From contig OU015524.1 of assembly GCA_907165065.1 (NCBI GenBank), forward strand, positions 34,291,295 through 34,355,294: a DNA stretch of 64,000 bases. Reading direction: 5' to 3'. Position 1 is the first letter of the stretch; every line of letters begins with the position of its first letter. The notes below the pieces were generated by a model. That model made no database searches and was not told the origin of the DNA. It saw only the letters and a list, made by a program, of their open reading frames with translations. Made by a program: the position numbers and the translations under genes. Shown here piece by piece: positions 1 to 27,915 of this stretch. The stretch comes from Caprimulgus europaeus (lineage: Eukaryota > Chordata > Aves > Caprimulgiformes > Caprimulgidae).

Positions 1-162
1 CCTTGAAGTGAAATACTTCCATGACAATTTTAGCAGGAGTAATCCACACAAACATTATTTGTGTTACTGTATGGTTCAAGATCTTATTTTGAATCAGTGT
101 CTTACATTAGACATTCCAGAAAAATGAAGAGATACAGGCCAAAAAGATTACCACCATTATAC

Positions 163-3100
163 CTCTAGTTTCTCCTGCTCTTTACAGAATGTCCTCTCCA
201 GCTCATCCACCTGCTGCTGCTGATGCTCCTGTTCCATGCACAGCTGGTCCTGCAACTCCCGCAGCTCCTGCTCCATTGCCAGGACCTCCTTCTGAGCACA
301 CTTCCTGCGCTTCTGCTTCACATTCAGCACTGCTGTCTGCTTCTCTTGCACTTTGACCTTTAACTTTGTTATATCTAGTAGAGTTTTCCTCAGCATCTCC
401 AAGCCAGTCCATGACTCTGCAAGACTAGAACCTTTCTGGTCCTTATAGGGGACAGACACAGCTTTCTCAGAGTGCACAGGGCTACTAAGCACTGGACTAC
501 TATCCTCCTCACTTGGTCCAGGAGGAGGTAGCTTGACATCCATCTTCTCTGTTATCTGTTTGGCCTCTTCTGCCCTTCCCCATGATTTACCCAAAGGTTC
601 ATTATCACAGGACACTCTGTCTCTTTTGAATCTGGAGTTTGAAGGGCCTTCTGATCCAGATGTCTCCAATTCCTCCAAGCTAAATTTACGTTTAGTTCTT
701 GAACTCTTAGCTTTCCCCAGGTCACTCCTTTGGGCTAAGAAGGGTCTGATTTTCTCCCATTCCTCTTTAATTACTTCATACTCATATTCAGCAGTCTCTT
801 TGTTTTCCAAAGGCACTCCCAACTGGATACGGTCTCCTTCAGCAATAGGATAGGCTTTTGAGGGATCCAGGCGCTGTTTGTTAAGCCAGACTCCATTTAG
901 GCTCTGCAAATGAACAAAGAATCAGCAAAATTTAATATGCAGTTACAGAATCCTCTGCAAGTTATTTCTGGTAACTGTAAACATATCCAACCTCTTCAGT
1001 GTTGCAATCAGAACAAGCCACCTCTTTAAATAAACCTTGCAATATCCAATTTATTGGCTTAGTGTCATATTTATTACAGTTATTGCAGTGTATTATTTAT
1101 TGTGCATTATTCCTGCATTATGGATTTTGTGTACAAGCACTAAGAACAACATTACTATATGTGCTCGTGCAAAAGGAAAAGAATGAGCTCTAATGGGAAA
1201 AAACCTGCCCAAAAGCTTCAGAAATACAAAATAACTAATACAAAGAAAAGACCCTGCAATAGATCATTGTCAAAAACATAGAACATTAGAGTAATTATTC
1301 TTGACAATTAATGTCACCTGAAATTCAAAAAGACACTAGAAAAGAAAAAGGAGCATAGCTTATACTGCTTAAAGAAAAAGAGACACTTCTCCATAAATGC
1401 AGGTAGAATACAAACAAGAAGGAAAATGTTCTCCCAGAAGTAATGCTCAAAGCAGGAAAAGGGTTTTTTAATTAGACACTAGCTCAATAAAGTTTTGAAA
1501 AACAGCAAAACTGTTCTGTGCTCAAGATGAACTGTAGAATCATTAACAACTGATGTATCTCGAAGGCATCCAATAAAACAACTTGACAAAACGGTAGCAG
1601 TGATAACACAGAGGAAGTATTAGTAGCTAATATACTATATATTTCCAGTTATGCAAACTGTAAGTTTTCAAGTTTACAAGTACTGCAACAGAGTTTTGTT
1701 TAAAAGCAGTGTAATTTTAATAATAGACATTCCATTCCTTCTGACCCAAACATCCTTCAAATCTGCACATGTTGGAACATTTTTCTACCAGTGCTGTTTT
1801 AAAGCAAGCTACTGATTTTAGTTTTCAGCCTGAATGAGAAAGTGGAGAGATCATGATACAAAAAACAGATTACTGAAGTCAAAGTGAGACATAGCTGAGG
1901 ACTCTATCAACACTTTATTCTAATAGCTGAGGAGGACTTTCAGAAGAAACTCGTTTGAATGTAACATGAAACATGTTTTTTCTAACAACAGATTCTTGTA
2001 GTTTATTACAATTAAAACCATTGTGTCACTACAATGAGGAGTATCAGTTTATCCTTTTATTAGCAGTACAAGAACATCATCCTTTTGAATACTGCCAAAA
2101 TGCATAGGATTTTTTTTTTTAAGAGTAACTCAAAACAGGTTCACAGACTGCAAAGTGCCCTTGGCAAGGCTACAATTGTCTGAAAAATGATAAACCGAGA
2201 GACAAATTGACATAAAGCCATATGGTTTGCATCCTAATTGCAGCAAACTGAAGCTTCCTGCTGGAAGTGCACAACAGACAAGATACATTCCATGGACCTT
2301 TTATCACACTTACACCATAATATATCATAGCCCATACATTGTTTGAGCCCAAACGGGGCATTCTCTTCAGTGCATCTCAGAGTACAAGGTCTTTAATCAG
2401 TCTCTGTACCTTGTTATCCTTGACAGTCCACTGCCCTTCTGCATTTTGCTGGAAAACACAGTGCTTACGAGAGATCATCAAGGGACAGGTTTTCGACACC
2501 AGCTGGTACGTCAGATCTAATCCTCGGCCTATAGTTACCTAAAAATAAAGTAGTTTAGTAACTGCAATCAGCAATGACCTGGTAAATTCAGTTTATATGG
2601 CTCAATTTAAGTACAGAAGAAATCTATATTAGCATCGTATAGCTATTTCCAGTAGGTCCAGACACAAAACTTCCCCTTGGCCAAGTTCATTGAGCAGACT
2701 GCGGCAGGGGGCTGAGATGCTACCACCCACCCACTGGAGTTTGCTACTGCCCACAGCAGTACGGTGACCATGGCACATCCCCACGCCTCAGCAGTGCCGT
2801 TTGGCATGGAGACTGAAATCCCCAGAGAAAGCAGTTTGTGCTACATGTCAGACCGTGGCCTGGCACACCTGTGGTACCAGGATGCCATCAGTCCCCCCGT
2901 TACCTGTGACAAGGACTGTAGCACTGGGCAGACAACTGGAGCAATAACACCTTGAACAAGATTCTCTACACAATTAACAGAGCCCTGGCTGCATGTTTGC
3001 AGATGTATTAACTCAAGTCCTTCACAGAGCATACCTGCACACCTCCTGGCTTCAAATCCATGATGGCAGAGTAACAAAACTATGTGTTTGCTTATAGAGT

Positions 3101-4037
3101 TGCCTGGCATTGAAAGACAAGTTGAGTACCTTCTGCAGTAGGTAAGCACAAAGGAATTAGGTGCAGCAAGAGCCCACACCACCTAACTGCCCGACTTCGG
3201 CCACTGGATCCTCCCACAGCACCCCACCGCCAACAGCCTTGTCTGCCTGCTGGGTTTCAGGGAAAGAATACAAAGACCCATTTGGGCTTTTCAATTAAAA
3301 AACCATAATCACTGAAAAAGGGTTATTCCTGTACTACACTGAAACATGACTAAAGCAAATTTAAACCACGACCTCGTTTACACCCAAATAACTTAAGGCA
3401 CAAAATGCAAACACAGTCTGTGGTGTTAACCTCGCCGAAGCATCGCCTTGTTAGTGAGGCTCAGGATTCCCCCCATACACCCACACTGACGTTCCTGCCG
3501 CACGAACAACTCCCACCTCAGCACGAGGCCGCGTTGGACGAGACCAACACCCCAGCACTTGGCAAACCAGACCCAGACACCCGCTCTTATGCCCGTTACC
3601 GGTGCTGAAAGGGGCCAGTTCTGGCCGCTGCTCCCCTGCCTTGCGCCGCGCTCCGCCGACCCGCCCCGCGGGAACGGAACGGCCGGCTCCTCCCAACGGC
3701 CGCTCGCAACCGCCGCCGCTCAACCGCGACGGGGCGCGGCTGCTGGCTCCTGGGAAGCGCGTTAAGGAATACGGAGGCTCCGGAACGAGCCGTGGAGCAG
3801 GCCGCGACGAGGCTGGGGCTCGGGACAGGCAGCGCCGGTAACGGCCCCCCGCCCCGGGCGGCACTGAGGGCCACATCTCGGCCGCCCAGCCGCCCCACCC
3901 AGCACAGCACGGCCCAGCCCGGCACGGCTCGGCTCAGCTCAGCTCACCTGCGTGCCGGCCTCCAGCAGCAGCCAGTCGCCGCTGGCCCCGACCCGGCGGA
4001 GGCACCAGGCCAGCCGCGGGGCGCCGCGCGCCGCCAT
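163..4037 (-). CDS. RNF8: RNF8, E3 ubiquitin ligase, 5' three coding exons (partial)
   Basis: RNF8 reads phosphorylated MDC1 at DNA double-strand breaks through its FHA domain and ubiquitinates chromatin through a C-terminal RING. Three coding exons are visible: 4037-3948 (30 codons), 2538-2410 (43 codons) and 903-163 (247 codons), all phase 0 with GT donors and AG acceptors. The translation starts MAARGAPRLAWCLRRVG and continues through GRG, SRKHC and NGVWLN, matching the human FHA domain closely. After about residue 200 comes a Lys/Glu/Gln-rich coiled coil. The donor at 162-161 shows that the gene continues left; the RING exons are outside the window. The start ATG has G at -3 and +4. Compared with human RNF8 as I recall it, the N-terminus is about 10-15 residues shorter. 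Introns 904-2409 and 2539-3947 hold nothing I recognise. Identity is seen directly; function is family knowledge. Confidence 0.95.
2410..2538 (-). other. RNF8: RNF8 coding exon 2 (FHA core)
   Basis: This 43-codon exon supplies the FHA phosphothreonine-binding core: a GRG turn (the family's phosphate-contacting Arg) followed by an SRKHC motif corresponding to the conserved S-R-x-H of FHA folds. The acceptor is a TTTTTAG run just above 2538, and the donor is GTACAG at 2409-2404. It joins exon 3 as DNK|SLNGVWLN, the conserved strand with the Asn that contacts the phosphopeptide backbone. The exon is too short to stand out as a reading frame and was found by homology and splice sites. Confidence 0.92.
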
Positions 4038-4092
4038 GGCCTCCACTCGCCGCGACAGACAGGAGCAATCGCTGTGGCAGCGCCGCTGGGGC

Positions 4093-4102
4093 TCTCGCGA
4101 GA
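4093..4102. promoter_or_regulatory. TCTCGCGAGA palindrome (BANP-type element)
   Basis: This is a perfect 10-bp palindrome 56 bp from the RNF8 ATG and 191 bp from the AARS2 ATG. The motif is established as a strong orientation-independent activator of CpG-island promoters, and its activity depends on lack of methylation. The exact match is seen directly; occupancy is inferred. Confidence 0.75.
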
Positions 4103-4174
4103 CGGGAGACGGTGTAGCGGCCGCGCCCCTCCTAGCAGACCGGCTTAATCGAGCCCGGAGCGCGAGAAGAAGCA

Positions 4175-4184
4175 GCGCACGCGC
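4175..4184. promoter_or_regulatory. NRF1-type site GCGCACGCGC
   Basis: The sequence is an exact match to the NRF1 core GCGCAYGCGC, about 110 bp before the AARS2 start codon. NRF1 is a known activator of nuclear genes for mitochondrial translation, which suits a mitochondrial tRNA synthetase. Binding is an inference. Confidence 0.65.
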
Positions 4185-4199
4185 TTTGGGGGCTCGTGA

Positions 4200-21584
<17,385 letters not shown>

Positions 21585-21984
21585 GATAACTGTGAAGCTC
21601 TGGGGGCAGGACAGCTGTATGCAGCCCAGCTGCAAGCTATATGGACACTTGATGCAGAGCAGGTGTTATACTCTGCTGATCTGAAAGGTTTAACAGCTCC
21701 CACACTGAACATTGCTGCAACCACTGCATTGGAGCATTTGGCTTATGGCCGTCAGGGATCAGCAGAGACTGTTCCTGATCCCACTGACGGAATGATGCAG
21801 CCTCTTCTCAGTATGGACATATGGGAATTGAGCCTTGGAAAGCACCAGTTGCAGCAGCAGATCCTATTTCTTCTGGAACAGTGCAGTTCTTGCCACAAGA
21901 CCAGCACAGAGAGGCTCTGTGAGAGCATGGGGAGTTGGCACAGTGTTCTCCTAAAGCCATTAAATGGTAGAAAGTGTTTGATCC
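21585..21984 (+). terminator. AARS2: AARS2 3' UTR and candidate poly(A) signal
   Basis: An ATTAAA hexamer at 21959-21964 lies about 375 nt after the stop codon and is followed by a T- and GT-rich stretch. It is the best cleavage signal near the gene end; no AATAAA was seen closer. Usage is inferred. Confidence 0.5.
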
Positions 21985-24549
21985 TCTAATGTTTCATGTT
22001 AGCTGCATTTTTTTTTTCCTGCTTTGTTCTGGTAAAGGGGTTTGTTCTGTCCCTGCAGCCCCACAAGTCAGCACAGAGTCTTGTAAGCAGTCCTGCTGCA
22101 GAACTCGGGGCACTGCTCTGATTAAGAATGCTACTATAATTTAGAAATGAGGAGAGAAGTGCCCCCCCTGCCTTGCAGGCTCTGCTTTTTCAGTCTACAC
22201 TTGTTAGACTATGCAACAAGGAATGCTAAAGCCGGTTCTTGGTACTGAAACATGGAGGGAACAAATCATCCCAGCCTCTACCTCTTTGCTTTGCAAGAAT
22301 CTTCATATCCTTGTACTAAGAAGAAAATTACCCTGTCCTAGCAAAAACCAGGACACTCCTTCCTTCTCACACTGCCTCCTGGCTTCTTACATACCAGCAC
22401 CTAAAAACCACCATGGGCCTGGTGAGTTGCATGAATGGGGACTGTGGCTGTGTTGCAGCATAGAACTCCCTGCAGCAGGGCACAGAGCCTCGGGTGAGCA
22501 GGTTTCCCTCCTAAACTGGTCGCTTTTCACAAGTGCTAGCAGACACAGCAAGCTCAACTCATAAAGACGTTTCAGGCTTCATTGTTAGAGTGCTGTCTAG
22601 AGCTCTTAGCCAAAGTGCTGTTATTTTAGATACGATGTTGACCTAAATAGAGATCACAAATGGTAGCTGATGCAAAGTTGCAACAGGATAGTGATACAAG
22701 CAGGTTTCACCCTGAGAGCAGCAACAGCAGCCTGACAGGGATGAATTTCACTAGTAGGTAGGGTTGTCTGGCGCTGTGGAAGGAGGTGGAGGAGGCTGAA
22801 GCTGCTTGCTTTTGGGAAGAGGGGGAGGAGAGGTGGAAGCACAGTGATGCTGATGGATGGGGAGCAGGAAATGGCTGTCACATACATAAGGTTTGATGAA
22901 AAGGATGTAGTGGGGAGTGGCCCAGTCTCCTAACAAGAGACTTCCTTCACTTAGCTGTCTTTATGAGGGGGAGAGGGTGAATAGCTGCTGTGAGCAGAGC
23001 CTCCTCTCCCTTCTCTCTTCAGTGAACATCTCACCTGAGGAAAAAGGTTGGTGGACTTACAGGCATCACTAGAGGACTAAGGGGTTTTCTTCCCTGTCTC
23101 AGTGGCTGTCCAGCCCAGTATCTCTTAAGTGCTGCCTCATCTTTGCCAAGTGCCAGGAAGCTGGTTTTGTGCTTGCCTCAGTGCCCGATATAAATATGAG
23201 AACTTGGAGGCAGAAGGAATGAAGAGCCTTTAGAGGCTGGTGGTGCTCCCCACTATCCTCCTCTGCTCCCTCAAAGCCCCGACAGCTACAGTTGCAGCAG
23301 GACTGCAGACTTTACTCATTCAGTAAATGCTACTTCCAGCCAGAGAGCTTAAAGCAGGGCTTGTTGCAAAGGGAGCTACAAGCCAAGGTCCATGGGCATC
23401 TGCCCCTGCTGCAAAGAATTCAGACGTCAGAGAGGTGCACAGGCCCCTTTCATCACTGTGCCAGTGGGGCAGGTTGCTCCTTACCACAGACCCTGCCTGC
23501 ATTCCCATACATTGCAGCAGAGCAGATGGATGCTTTCTCAGGTTTTTTTCCATTTCTGGATACAGAGGTGCTGCTGGTGCCCATAACATCTCTGCAAGGA
23601 GCCTGAGCACAGGGGAGAACTGGAACATCCAGCCCAGTGCTTTGGGGACCTTGTGGTGAGGCTGGTAGGGTGCCAGAGGGGGATGCATGGAGTCCCAGGG
23701 AACAGTTCTTGCCGTCAGTTGAAAGCAGCATGAGTGCCTGGTGTTGCACAGCTCCTGTGTTTCACTTGGGCCACAGCAGTACGAGATGCAGGGAGGGGAA
23801 GGGGTGCTCTGTCTTACCGGGGAAGTGCTTTCCCAGAGTGCTTTTGCCTTACTGCATTAATAGCTGCTGCAGGAGACGATGTCTCCTTTCGGTATTGGAG
23901 AGTAGGTGGGAGGAGGAGGAGAGGAATGCTGGGTTGAGCTGTTCCTGCACCGTGCTCCAAAAGCAGAGCCTGAGCTTGCCAGCAGCAGCCTTATGAAATT
24001 AAGCCCCTTTGGCCTGACTTTTTAGCTTAAAAAACAGTGACCCCCTGTAAACTTTTACCCAGCCCCTTAAGGGGCAGAGGTCTGTGTGCTGACCTTCAAG
24101 GCAATGCCTTTACTCATGTCATTCCCCTGGAGGGCCAAGGGCTGCTGCTGCAGAGGCAACTGGAGCAGTGGCCCTTGGGGCCACTGTGAGGTGGTTCATC
24201 TCTGTTGCAGGAGCTGTTGGGCTCTCAGCACCGTGCAGTGAGTGAGCAGCAATGGCCTGATGGCTCAGCACCCCAGCTCTGCTCTCCCCATCCTGTGTCC
24301 CATGGGACAAGTGGCTCCCTGCTCTCAGGGTGATAGACCCAGCCCTACAGTGAGAAATAAGCCCCCACCCTCCAAGCAGGGACACTAGGGGAAGGTTTAA
24401 CCATCCTGCAGCCAATTCTAGGCCATTTGGGGAACTGGAAGTTGTTGGCAACGTGACAGCAGTTACAGCTTGGCCAAGCAATGGTGGAAGGTGGGCAGTG
24501 TGAAAGGCCCACCACAGCCCTACACTGCATGCACACCAGCCAGCAAGGG
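21985..24549. other. Intergenic, nothing recognised
   Basis: No gene, RNA or repeat family was recognised here apart from a short T tract near 22010. Open frames are short, overlap on both strands and resemble no family I know. Confidence 0.6.
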
Positions 24550-25547
24550 TTATAGGGCTCCTAAAGCAGAGTAGGGGGTGTCAATCTGGTCATTGTACAT
24601 GGGGTCTGTGGGTGGTCTGAGGTCACCTCTGCAGCCAGACTTTCCAGAAGGTGGCCCAGTGTGGCAGGAGTACTGAGGACCAAGTCCCACGCACAGCTCA
24701 TCAAACAGCTCTGGAGGTGGTAGCAGCACGTCTTTGAGCAGAGAGCACTCAACCATCTGTGCAGCCCTCCCCAGCTTCTCTGTTCCCACGGCTACCTGTG
24801 GGGTCAGCTGAAAGACCTGCTTAGGCTGGGGAGAATTGCTCTGCAATAGCCACACACTATGTGGCATCAGACCAGTCCTGTACCATCTCCACACCAGTTT
24901 GATATCCAAGTTCCTCAACTTCTGCACCTCCAGCTGGAACCATAGCCTGTTCTCTGCATCTGCAGCAGTCCCAGCACCCCCTGCACCCAGGGTTCCTGCG
25001 TCTCCAGCACCATCTTTCTTTAAATGTTAAAAACCACCCAGTCAGCAAGCAGAGCTGCAGCCTGCTGCAGTGGCACTGGCTCTTCTGCCTCAGCCAGGGC
25101 GGTCTTGGGTGGACCTTCCATCTTGGAGCCCATTTTCTTTCTCCTTTGCTGCTCTTAGCCTTTCTGGGCATTAATTCAATATTTCCTTTCCTCTTTCTGA
25201 GCCTGCAAGGATTTAAGTGGGTCATCAATGAGGTCACAGCGTAACCAAGTCATGATCTTACTAGATCTCATAAGGTCAGTAGCACTAAACCTGCTCTGTA
25301 GTTGAAGGAAAAAAAGGATCTTATCTACCAAAGAGTAGTTTTGTGGAGACATACGTGGTGTCCATATCACCCCAGGCAGGTAAAGTGGGTTGCTGCAGTA
25401 GAAATCCTGGCTTTTGAGCCACAGCCATGCCAGGCCATTGCTGATCCTAGGAGACAGCATTTCCTGCTGTTCTCCTGGCAAAACCCCAGTGTGCTGACTG
25501 ACGTCCCATCCTCCCCTTTCCCTGCCACAGAAGGACAACGCCTTCAC
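24550..25547 (-). pseudogene. Possible decayed protein-coding sequence, family unknown
   Basis: Reading the minus strand downwards from 25547, one frame stays protein-like for about 210 codons, interrupted only by single stops at 25178-25176 (TGA), 25157-25155 (TAA) and 25022-25020 (TAA). A frame change near 24950-24975 then leads into a frame open to 24550. Peptides include GVIWTPRMSPQNYSL, SKIMTWLRCDLIDDPLKSL, ALLADWVVFNI and LRNLDIKLVWRWYRTG, rich in Trp, charged residues and helical spacing, unlike the low-complexity chance frames nearby. I do not recognise the family. It could be a processed copy, a relic of a lost gene, or chance. No poly(A) tail or target-site duplication was seen. Confidence 0.4.
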
Positions 25548-26724
25548 GTCCTATGCTGCAGCCACAGTAGCTACCACGTTTCTACCTGGGACACCCTGTG
25601 TCTCAGTGGTGAGTCAAGCAATGCTCAGCTGGGAGGGCTTAGGGGCATGAAACACAAGTTTTAAATGTAGTTCTCCAGCCAAAACAGCAGCCATACATTC
25701 CCTCACAGTCATCAAGGATGGAAGGTGTGAGCAGCACCCTGGGCACGCATTTGCAGCTCCAAACACATGCACACAGAAGGGACTGCAGGAAGCGGGAAAC
25801 TAATTAAAGAGATGATGGGTTTTTTGTGGTGAACAGGTGCTGTCAGGTTGGCAACACCTCCATAAGTCCAGATGGACCCCAAGGTCCCTTAAGGGCATGT
25901 GCAGTGCAAGGGCTTGGCAGTCCCAGTCCCAAGCAGCTACCTGACTTTGGCAAAAGGGGAGCAGAAAGTACACACTTGTCTCTTCTCACCTGCTTTGCTC
26001 CAGGAGCTTAATTGTGTTGGCCTGGGCTGCAGAGTGAGAGGCTGGCACACAGCACCAGTGAGAAGCCCAGCTCTCCCTAGGCACCCCTGCCACGCCCAGC
26101 CCTGGGGCTGGCTGCTGTAGGGACCCGAGGCCCTGCTCCCTGGGTCCCATGGGACTCCCTGTGGGAAGGTGCTGGGGTCACAGTGGTGGTAGCAGAGCTG
26201 AGCTGCACAGATGATGCTGAATGCATGCTGAGCCACAGCCTCAAAAGCCATGGGGCTTGGTTCCTCCTGGCTGAGCTGAGCATCTCCCGTAGACACTGAA
26301 CATAACACGACATGTCCAAACTGAGCTCTGAAGGGAGGGGGAGCAGCTCAGGGTCTGGTGCAGGGAACCAGAGCACAGCTCCTCCCCTGCTGGGACACCT
26401 CATCCCTGCTACCAGAGCCTGCAGGAGGTGGCCAGTGGGCCACAAGGAGCACCTGGGGTCTCCCCGGCATCCATCAGTCACCACCACTATCTGCCCTTGC
26501 CCTGAGATAGCAGCAGTAAGTGCTCTCCTGGCTCACAACCAAGTGTGGCACTGACCCCCCAGATCCCTGGGCTGAGGTGCACCCCCAGGGACCAGCCCAC
26601 CAGCAGGTAGAAGCAGCAAATCCCCTGCATGTGCAGGGACACCCTTGCACACCAGCACGTGCCTCCCAAGCACCCGCTGTAAGGATTCACACCTGCATTT
26701 ACACAGATCTCCCTTCACACAATT
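25548..26724. other. Intergenic, nothing recognised
   Basis: The sequence has moderate to high GC and only chance open frames on both strands. No repeat or gene signal could be supported. Confidence 0.55.
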
Positions 26725-26940
26725 TCAGGTGTGATTTCCCTCACATCGCCTGGAAACACTGGAACAGGTTGCCCAGGGAGGTGGTAGATGCCACATCCTT
26801 GGAAACATTCAAGGTCAGGCTGGAGGGGGCTCTGAGCAACCTGATCTAGTTGAAGATGTCCCTGCTCACTGCAGGGGGTTGGACTACCTGACCTTTGAAG
26901 GTAGGTCCCTTCCAACCCAAACCAGGCTATAATTCTGTGT
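26725..26940 (+). repeat. CR1 LINE 3' end
   Basis: This is a clear sense-strand CR1 tail: a CTGGAACAGGTTGCCCAGGG block, GGTTGGACTACCTGACCTTTG, then CCCTTCCAACCCAAACCAGG and a final ATTCTGTG. It is 5'-truncated, as most avian CR1 copies are. Confidence 0.92.
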
Positions 26941-26988
26941 GCATAGTGATAGTGTGCACCAAGCTAGTCATGTCGCTCATGTACACAG

Positions 26989-27040
26989 GTGTAACCCAGA
27001 AACCTGTGCCTCCACACAGGCATGGGTTTCTGGGTTACAC
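26989..27040. repeat. Perfect 16-bp inverted repeat (hairpin)
   Basis: The arm GTGTAACCCAGAAACC at 26989-27004 is the exact reverse complement of 27025-27040, with a 20-nt spacer that holds further partial pairing (CCTGTG and CACAGG). It lies 48 bp after the CR1 tail. It could form a cruciform or an RNA hairpin; function is unknown. Confidence 0.85.
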
Positions 27041-27854
27041 TTGTAGGCTCTCGCCATCACACTGCTCCCCATGCGGGCTCCCTGCTCCCGCAGCAGCCGG
27101 ACACCCATGTCGAGCAGCACCCATGCGCAGTTAGCTGCTGCACAGCACGCACACGGCTGCCGTGGTGAACCCACGAACCCAGACCACTCATGCAAGGCAG
27201 GATCCTCATCCCCATCCCTCAGGAGCAGCTCAGGGCCACCTCGATCTGGTGCTGTCACTCATCTTTGGCATCCCAGCTGCCTGGGAAAGGAGGGGATGGC
27301 TCTGTACTAGAGGCATTCAACCCAGGGACAGGCAGCCTGTAGGGCATGCAGGCAGGGCAGGAGCAGCCCCTGGTCCTGCTGATGAGGGGCAGGGGGTCTC
27401 TGAGCCCCCAGCTCCCAGGGAGCGTTGCTGGGGAAAGAGCCAGGCTTACCCTGCAGCAGAGCATTGTCTGCAGCATCGTGCTGAGAGTCCACAGAGGCAG
27501 AAGAGGCATTTCACAGGGAATCCCGGCAGCTCACCTTTGCCGCCTGCCCTTCACGGCCAGCTGGTTCCCTGCGCAAGAGCGCTGGTGCCGAGCTTCTGTG
27601 CTTGGATGGCAGCTGGTGTTCCCCTGGTGTTTGCTGAGGGAAGCGATTTGCTCAGCTGTAACCCAAGCTCCTTTCTCCTCCAGAAAGCACTGGGAAAACC
27701 CACAGGGCTGGGTGAAGGACTCCACTCCCCCTCCATCCTCCCCAGCACCAGCACCACCACCATCCTCACCACCATCAGGAGCACCCTGCTACTGAGCCCA
27801 TCCTGACCAGGGCACAGCCCGGTGGAGGGAAATCAAAGGATTAATTTTGATCGA
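27041..27854. other. GC-rich intergenic stretch, no gene supported
   Basis: Long open frames exist on both strands, including a 214-codon plus-strand frame, but they overlap each other, are Ser/Pro/Ala biased and resemble no family. The region is regarded as non-coding. Confidence 0.55.
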
Positions 27855-27915
27855 TTTGAGTTGGACTCGATGATCCTTGTGGGTCCCTTCCAACTCACAA
27901 CATTCTGTGATTCTG
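27855..27915 (+). repeat. CR1 LINE 3' end, very short fragment
   Basis: Only the last about 60 bp of a CR1 element are present: GAGTTGGACTCGATGATCCT, CCCTTCCAACTCACAACATT and a terminal CTGTGATTCTG. It lies in the same orientation as the copy about 1 kb to the left. Confidence 0.88.

Noticed and set aside
27162..27806. 214-codon plus-strand open frame
   Set aside because: It is GC-driven, overlaps long frames on both strands, is compositionally biased and has no family resemblance or splice context.
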